Assembly: GCA_963942565.1 (NCBI GenBank)
Contig: OZ012685.1
Location: forward strand, 53,127,328-53,191,327
From: Maea johnstoni
Lineage: Eukaryota > Annelida > Polychaeta > Spionida > Magelonidae
Direction of reading: 5' to 3'
DNA length: 64,000 nucleotides
Positions 46,228 to 64,000 of this stretch are shown here, piece after piece. Position 1 is the first letter of the stretch, and each line of letters begins with the position of its first letter. A program made the position numbers and the translations under genes. Under the pieces are notes generated by a model. The model was not told the origin of the DNA, made no database searches, and was given only the letters and a program-made list of their open reading frames with translations.

Positions 46228-47353
46228 CGCTGGGTATGAATAACCTCCAAATAAATGAATAACCTCCAGTACAATTTTGAAGGAATATTCTTTTCAACTT
46301 TTCCTTTAAATACATTATAAATATCCCCTGTCAGAATATATCCCCAGATTTTAGGACATTAAAGTTGCATTTATTGACTTTATTTTACAGCATAATCTAA
46401 TCAGATACTCCCTATTTTACAGCATAATCTAATAAGATACTCTCTTGACAAGCCATTAGCTTTAAAAGGTTTTGAAGAATAGTACTTTTTTGGGAAATTA
46501 AAGTCCTGGGAAGTATACCCGTATTAAAGTAGGAGAATAATCATGCATCAACTTTTACTCAGAAGACTGCATCCAAGTCTTGAGTTTTGACCTGTAAACC
46601 TGGTAGGTTTATGATAAATAACCTTATTGAAATTCAATTCAATTCTCCAACCAAATCCATATGTTTGCACTAGTAAAGCCATTGCAGGTTTGATTACCAA
46701 TTGCAGTAACTCATCAAGCTCTTTATGTTATTGCAAGGTTTTCAGTATCATATTTGATTTTTCTGATTTTCTGAAGCATCTTTCAGAAATTCAGGTTTTT
46801 AAGTTGTTTGTACATAATCTACCAGTGACGATACCTTTAAGGAATGTAAACAGATTTGCCAAAAGTTATTGATGTTTGAATTTTTATTATTTGTACAAAT
46901 GTATTATTGACTTACTTAGTTTTAAACTAGACAGAATGCAAGTCCTTTTTATGAGCATATGATTAGTTTTTCTTTTTTAGCCCCTTTCAAGTAAACTTGG
47001 GTACAGAAACTCAGGTATTGTGTAAAGATGTACAAACTTACCTTGCAGGGGAATACAATACACTATGATATGATACAAGTCAACATGCTGACTTCTGTTG
47101 GTCAGTTCCACACAATATGATATGATGTAATAAATATTTTATTATATGGTATGATACAATACATTATAGGTTGTGAATCAATATAATACAATGCATAATC
47201 ATGTGTCATGATACAATAGGATATAAATCATTATATGATTCAGTATAGCAAAGCCTAGTGCTTTGTGGAGGTTGTCGTTTGAAAAAAAGTTACTTCAAAG
47301 CGATAACGAAGACAGCCAGAATCTCGACATGTCTTAGTTTCTATTATATTTCA

Positions 47354-47566
47354 TTAACCTTTCTAATGCTGAGGCTACATTCTTCCAAAGCACCAGGAAG
47401 CAAAGTTTTTTGAAAACCATCCAAACCCTGTCATGTTGGTATTCATTGGATAGTTCTCGCTGAGTACTCTCAGATGAGTACCCATATGCCAGGGTTTCAG
47501 TGATTTTTCAGCGTTTTTGTGTCATTTTGTTTTGGTGAAATAAGCCACCAGCAGCATAAGCGTTAA
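47354..47566 (-). mobile_element. TTAA-type MITE family A
   Basis: TTAA at both ends. Confidence 0.85.
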
Positions 47567-47708
47567 CAACAACATACACAGATCAAATACTTTACAAACA
47601 TATTTAAGCTGAAGGCCTACATGTCACCTAAAATGTGCCTTCTTTCCAAAGAAAGGGGTCCTAGTTCCTCTCTGCTTATTCAGAAGGGGAGCAAGGGAAA
47701 ATTGTGTA

Positions 47709-47950
47709 CCGTAAATTCTCAGTAATTTGGGACACCTTTTCATAAATTCGATTTTTATGGGTTCGGGGTGGCCCATATTTTCTGAAACTGCCTCGATGTT
47801 ATATCAGCAAGATTTACAGCGAGGTCTATATTTTGTGAAATGGCAACTGGGGTTAGATCGAGGGTGGCCCAGATATCACATTAATTATTTTGCAAAATAA
47901 TTATAATGGCCCAAATTACTAGGGTGGTCTTATTTTCTGAGAATTTACGG
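47709..47950. mobile_element. TA-flanked MITE family D, complete
   Basis: Ends CCGTAAATTCTCAG and CTGAGAATTTACGG between TA dinucleotides; 242 bases. Confidence 0.82.
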
Positions 47951-48126
47951 TAAACTTAAAAAAGAGGCACTCTAGTATCTAGTGCTAGACTACAGCTGAA
48001 ACAGGAAAAATAATTTTGAGATGTCATCCCATGTTACAATGAATGTTCTACAGGGGTTCAAAACCTTTCTCTACAGTGCTAACATTTAAATCCTGCACTA
48101 GATGCACTGGGAGGCTATGCATTATA

Positions 48127-48444
48127 TCAAAGGCTTATGAGACAAAGGCGTTCAACTTCTAGTAGATGAGTCCTAATGTCTGTGGCCAGGAGAATCTATA
48201 AATAGAACCCGGTTCCTGTATGCATGGACGCTTCAGGGGGGGGGGGGGGGGGAACTGGAGGATAATACTTCATGTTACCAGCAGGTGGTCATTAAAAGTT
48301 GTTAATGTCGTTAAAAGGCAATAAAAGTACAGGCCTTTGGGCTGGGGTGTTGGCTATTTTTATACCTTAAAAGCATTTGGTTGTGTATATTGGCATGATA
48401 GCCCTTTCTGCTAAGTTGAACGCCTTTGTCTCATAAGCCTTTGA
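48127..48444. repeat. 31-base perfect inverted repeat
   Basis: TCAAAGGCTTATGAGACAAA..GGCGTTCAACT at 48127-48157 is the exact inverse of 48414-48444. The loop contains the 17-base G run (48236-48252). It may be the ends or sub-ends of one more element; an H-type end lies just outside at about 48055. Confidence 0.8.
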
Positions 48445-48540
48445 TTATATATGATGGCATGCCCAATTGTGGCCTTGTTGCCTTGGAATATTTATGACGG
48501 CATGCCTGTTTTGTCACAGCTAAAGAAAGCTTTTATACCT

Positions 48541-48803
48541 ACCTACAGTGCCAACATTTAATTCCTGCACTAAATGTGAGGGCAGCCCGGGCATAACACA
48601 CAGCGACATGCCGATTCCCACCCAGTTTCCTTGGCATGGATGCATTGATGACCTCAAAACTGAATGTAGCTTTGATACGCAATCTATGTGGGTCATTGAT
48701 GTGCTTGGCTTATTTTTGACATGTTATTCATGGGTTTTTGTACAACCAGGCACTGGCAGACGTCCGGTCGACTGGTGCAGGAATTAAATGTCTGTACTGC
48801 ATG
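48541..48803. mobile_element. element H, about 260 bases, with inverted ends
   Basis: CTACAGTGCCAACATTTAAT..CCTGCAC at 48543-48570 is mirrored by GTGCAGG..ATTAAATGTCTGTA at 48775-48800. Similar ends occur near 48055, 48903, 50549 and 59809. The plus strand is open for 79 codons across it and ends GTGRRPVDWCRN. Confidence 0.55.
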
Positions 48804-50547
48804 TGGTTAATCTGATGAATATGAATGCCTACTTATCTCATCAGGGCTGCTGGAGACACTCAGGCAACCAGTTGACCAGATGCTGATGGATGACCGGTCA
48901 ACTGTGCAGGAATTGAATATTGTTACTGTAGAATTCTTTGATTGACAGTAATGTAATAGCAAACCTCTCCCTCCTCCACTCCCTATAGCTGTGTACTAAA
49001 TGTCTGATTAGACTTTTGCTGATCTGAATTGAGAGGTGTATTGAAACTGTATCTGTATTGAGGCTTGGAACTTGTATTGAAGCTGGTGTATGTGTTAACA
49101 GTATGTGTGGTATGGCAAGTGGCCTTTCAATATTCAGCCTTATCATTTAATATACTCTATAAACCAATAAACAATTGTGATATCAATACCTTAGACTTGC
49201 TCTTTCTCTCTCTGAAATATTATTATTTCCCCAGAACTCAATTCTCAAAGATCATTGAATGAAATTTATTTTTGTTGTCTATTGACCGTGTGAACTTGAT
49301 GTAATGTATACTTTTTCTACCAATATGCTTACGTTTACATTGAAAAATAAGGTAGGCCTATGAAAGATGTCTTCGCATAAGTAAATGCTTTGAGCTAAAA
49401 AACTATTGACTAAAAAAAATGTCTTTCACTTTTGGCGATAGGATAGAGTTACTATGAAATGGAAAATCCACCAAGTGTTATTTGAATATAAGAGCCCAGT
49501 TCTAGTACATCAACATATTTGATCTGTTGTGTGCTGCCACCATGCCAGCAATAATGAAACTTTATATATTAAATGCTGGAAATAGTGATGGAAATATCAA
49601 ATAATGATAAAAATCTGCACTCCTCAAATGAGGCCAGGAAGATAAAGCTATCAAATTAAGTTAATTAAAATCAATTGATAAGATTAATGAGATGAAAAAA
49701 GGGGCATACGAAAGGGATTTGTCAGAGATCCGTTTCTGGTTTGTTAACTCATCTCATTTCGGGTCTTGACTGGTTTAATGGTTTTGATAAATATAACTTC
49801 GTTTTAGTAAGGTCAGTCGAAAATTTTCAAAATTGATAATCTCTATGACAAATAGGAGGAGGAACTAATATTTTCTGCACGTTTTTTCTCTTTTATCACC
49901 AGTGGAACTTTGGTAACCAATCAACTAATATAACACTTGAAAAGAGAAGTTTAGTTCTACTCATGGTCGTAAAATATAGGTTGATATTTAATGTCCTAGA
50001 GCACAAGTGAGGATTTGGAGTTTGGAATTAGGTTTTTTTGTCACTCTCTGTCTTCATGCGGTTAAGTCATGACTAGTCGGTTGTAATTGGTGGAGGAAAC
50101 TGGGGTACCCGGAGAAAACCCCCACCTAGCCTCAAGTCACTGGCAACTTTTCCACATGCCCCAGGAGGTCTTCATATCCTGGCAGTGGTGAGAGACAGCA
50201 TGCAGTCAGTGGCAACGCTTTTAGACCACAAGGCCATCAGGGTAGGCCCCACGCAGGAGAACAAAGGCTATGACAAAACAGAAAATCATGTACAATAGAA
50301 TGTTTAATGACCAATAAGAAAAGACAATAATATCTATCATACTGCAATTGTTTTCTATAAATTTTTCGTATGGTCCTGATCACACAGAGTACAAAGTAAA
50401 AAGTATTCACATCCGGATCACGCGACACATGCTTTTGATCCCACAAATGCTTTTGGTTTATCACATTACACAATATACTAGTATTGCATATTAGAGCTTC
50501 AACCATATTATCTGCAGTGGATTCCCTGAATGCCAACCTCTTCTGTG

Positions 50548-50717
50548 CTACAGTACAGACATTAAATTCCTGTCCCAATCGACCGGACGTCTGCCAGTGT
50601 ACATATTGTTGTACAACTGAACATTTTTAGACCACTGGTCATCGGGGAACATCCCCAACAGGTCATCATCATACAAACAATACGAAACTAGATCATCCAC
50701 TCTATTCAAAATATCAC
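50548..50717 (-). CDS. possible terminal exon of an unidentified gene or element (55 codons)
   Basis: On the minus strand TCTTTTTTAACAG (a good acceptor) is followed at 50717 by a frame that stays open for 55 codons to TAG at 50550-50548. It is rich in Asp near its start and carries YTGRRPVDWDRN near its end. GTGRRPVDWCRN recurs on the plus strand at about 48741-48785. The stop lies in a terminal sequence (CTACAGTACAGACATTAAAT) that is shared with other H-type repeats. It does not fit the P450 (its phase gives an immediate stop). It could be a host exon or the end of a transposon-carried gene. Confidence 0.35.
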
Positions 50718-51300
50718 CTGTTAAAAAAGACCACCTACATGAAACAATCGATCCATAAAACTTAGCCAGGTGAGAAAATCATGTTACACTAAGACTTAAT
50801 ACCTGAACACCGACTACAAAGATCATTCCTAAGTTATAACTTCATTATTTAAATCTTACGTTTCAAAATAATACATAGCAACTGCATTGTGGTCGACTTG
50901 CTTTTAGAATATATATTCCTATCATATATATTCCCCCCTTTTATATGCTTATCGTGCCCATAGGAATGGCAGTATCTGGTTAGACATGCACCAGTAGTTT
51001 TTACCAATGATAAGAAATCTCTTTTCTTATAAGAAATTCTAAGCAACTCTCACGTATGCCACCTGGGGAACAAATATAAAACTAAATTATGTCATAAGTT
51101 TTGCCGGATAAAACCTGATAGTTTGCTATCTTTAAGAAAGCTCAATTACGTTTTAAAATGGACGGTAGATTCGTGGAAACTATATCACCTTTGGCAGGCG
51201 TTGTGTATGTACGTTAATGACTTAGTGGCTATTGATAGAATAAACGTTTACTTAAGAAGTCCTTGGCCTACATGTACGACAGCTGATGTACAGCAATAGG

Positions 51301-51500
51301 NNNNNNNNNNNNNNNNNNNNNNNNNNNNNNNNNNNNNNNNNNNNNNNNNNNNNNNNNNNNNNNNNNNNNNNNNNNNNNNNNNNNNNNNNNNNNNNNNNNN
51401 NNNNNNNNNNNNNNNNNNNNNNNNNNNNNNNNNNNNNNNNNNNNNNNNNNNNNNNNNNNNNNNNNNNNNNNNNNNNNNNNNNNNNNNNNNNNNNNNNNNN
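51301..51500. other. assembly gap of 200 N
   Basis: A run of exactly 200 N, probably a scaffold gap of unknown true size. Any open frames across it are meaningless. It lies where the haem-binding exon of the P450 is expected. Confidence 0.99.
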
Positions 51501-51717
51501 CGTTGAAAATGAACATCGTTGGAACAGTATCGTTTCATGTAATTCAAGAAAGAAACATGAGACGAGACGAGACAATATTTCAAGACTGCGAGTTTCTAAT
51601 TTTCGTTGTATTTCTTTTACTCATTTGATTCAGGTTTAAGAAACATATGCTTCAATTTAACCTTTTGTTAATACGAATAATGAATAATAAACGCATTTCG
51701 AACTAGGTAGTGCTTAC

Positions 51718-62952
<11,235 letters not shown>

Positions 62953-63128
62953 GTGCTGTTGAGCGTGGTTCTCCAGTGCAGAGATGGAGGGTAACTAACA
63001 TACACGTACGACTAGTGCTGATACTATATCTACTCTAGTAGTAGTTGTAGTTGTAGTGACCTGTTGTTGTTGATGTTGCCGTTGCAACTTATTTATATCA
63101 TAATCTAGGTCATTTCGACAAGGACGAC

Positions 63129-63344
63129 TTAACCCATTAATACTCACAGCAGCCAAAAGCAGCCTCGCAACTTTAATGATATTTTGCAGGCAAGAGCAAA
63201 GTCCGGAAGATATCAATCAGAACTTTACCTACAACTCTCCTTCAAATAATTTGTAAAACCAATCTCAATTTCAAAGTTATTGCCAAAAGTATCATAGATC
63301 CAGACGACAACTTCAGAAGGAACTCTTAAGTATTCATGGGTTAA
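63129..63344 (+). mobile_element. TTAA-type MITE family B
   Basis: TTAACCCATTAATACTCACA and AAGTATTCATGGGTTAA; about 180 bases upstream of the P450 start codon. Confidence 0.85.
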
Positions 63345-63458
63345 GTACACACTGGTGCGATGGCCGTGCTGCTCGAGAGGATAGACGCTTGTCAAGGGTA
63401 TTTTAAGATCAGTCTCTATCTCTGTCCCATCTTGAAGACCCTCACTGACGCGAGGTCA

Positions 63459-63712
63459 TCGCAACCTTGAGAGATTGGGTTATGTCATTGACACTAACCA
63501 TTGCACAATCCCTAACAAGTACCTCTAGCCTAGCTACCAGCCCTCACATTGTATAATCTAGACTAGGTTCCTAGTCCCTAAAAATTGCGACCTTGTGAGA
63601 TTGAGTTATGTCATTGACACTAACCATTGCATCATCACTAACAAGTACCTCTAGCCTAGCTACCAGCCCTCACTGTGTATAATCTAGACTAGGCTCCTAG
63701 TCCCTAAAATTG
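63459..63712. repeat. 126-base tandem duplication spanning an element E boundary
   Basis: GGTTATGTCATTGACACTAA, AGTACCTCTAGCCTAGCTAC and CTAGACTAGG(T/C)TCCTAGTCC recur 126 bases apart. The flanking part appears a third time after element E (ACGTACCTCTAGCCTAGCCA, 63968) and runs out of the window. Confidence 0.8.
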
Positions 63713-63952
63713 ATATCCCCTTCTGTGCTGACCAAGCAGTGTGGTGTAGAACCAGGTATGGTCCCGGGTATGGTAGATAGATGGCACCACCCGATTCTCA
63801 TATCTCTAGAGATTTTATATGTCTTATTAACTGAATCCTGGTGAGATAAGTGTATACTAAATTGACCACTATGGCCACCTAGAATATTTGGTGCTTGGTA
63901 ACAGAAAATACGTAACAGAAAAATACACATGACAGCCTATAAATCTAGGTTA
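63685..63952 (+). mobile_element. MITE family E
   Basis: TAGACTAGGCTCCTAGTCCC to AAATCTAGGTTA; its left boundary is part of a tandem duplication. Confidence 0.75.
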
Positions 63953-64000
63953 CACCATCCCAAACACGTACCTCTAGCCTAGCCACCAGCCCTCACTGTG

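Larger units (their letters stand above)
45077..50547. other. spacer between JOSD and the P450
   Basis: It contains MITE copies B, A (two), hAT-type and the TACCGTAAATTC type, a loose ATGATACAAT-rich tract at about 47.05-47.26 kb, the 48.1-48.8 kb inverted repeats, and at 50.08-50.25 kb a sequence with GGTGGAGGAAACTGGGGTAC..CCGGAGAAAACCCCC, a motif also seen in part at 55355-55390. No gene is recognised. Confidence 0.45.
62953..64000 (-). other. upstream region of the P450
   Basis: No TATA box can be assigned. TAG/TTG triplet runs at 63033-63085 and a B-family MITE at 63129 lie within 400 bases of the start codon. Beyond that are repeat E and its tandem flank; no gene is seen. Confidence 0.35.

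Noticed and set aside
50237-50578. 113-codon minus-strand frame
   Set aside because: No recognisable domain; it overlaps the end of the exon-like frame 50548-50717 in another phase.
51248-51639. Open frames across 51301-51500
   Set aside because: They run through 200 N and have no meaning.

Overview
The window comes from an intron-rich, AT-rich animal genome. Exons are short (50-846 bases), splice sites are mostly canonical, genes are spread over 6-16 kb, and DNA-transposon relics are dense. The gene content and the repeat types fit a non-vertebrate metazoan, probably marine (lophotrochozoan or invertebrate deuterostome). The species cannot be told from the sequence.

Layout. 1.8-11.8 kb (+): 3' eleven exons of 4-aminobutyrate aminotransferase (ABAT); the 5' exons lie before the window. 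20.4-27.0 kb (-): complete ten-exon translational-type GTPase GTPBP1, tail-to-tail with ABAT. 28.6-44.8 kb (+): complete three-exon Josephin deubiquitinase (JOSD1/2 type), head-to-head with GTPBP1 across about 1.6 kb, as in human 22q13.1. 51.7-63.0 kb (-): a microsomal clan-2 cytochrome P450 whose first four exons are readable. Its haem-binding exon is not seen and may lie in the 200-base assembly gap at 51301-51500 or nearby. A possible 55-codon terminal exon of unknown identity lies at 50.5-50.7 kb (-).

The rest is introns and spacers filled with short non-autonomous DNA elements: about twenty copies of a roughly 210-base TTAA-flanked (piggyBac-type) MITE, four copies of a second TTAA family, nine copies of a hAT-type MITE of which most have 8-base target duplications, several TA-flanked palindromic MITEs, a 0.97-kb fold-back element, a 2.0-kb TTAA-flanked element with inverted ends, and very long AT and AAT microsatellites.

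The most unusual signal is that three neighbouring host genes carry short local tandem duplications (46 to about 175 bases) that straddle exon edges. They copy real splice acceptors, splice donors or the stop codon: ABAT at three exons, including a seven-acceptor 96-base array; GTPBP1 at exon 7; and JOSD at exon 2. The four genes have unrelated roles (GABA catabolism, mRNA/translation-linked GTPase, deubiquitination, oxidation of small molecules). Apart from the conserved GTPBP1-JOSD divergent pair, nothing suggests a pathway cluster.
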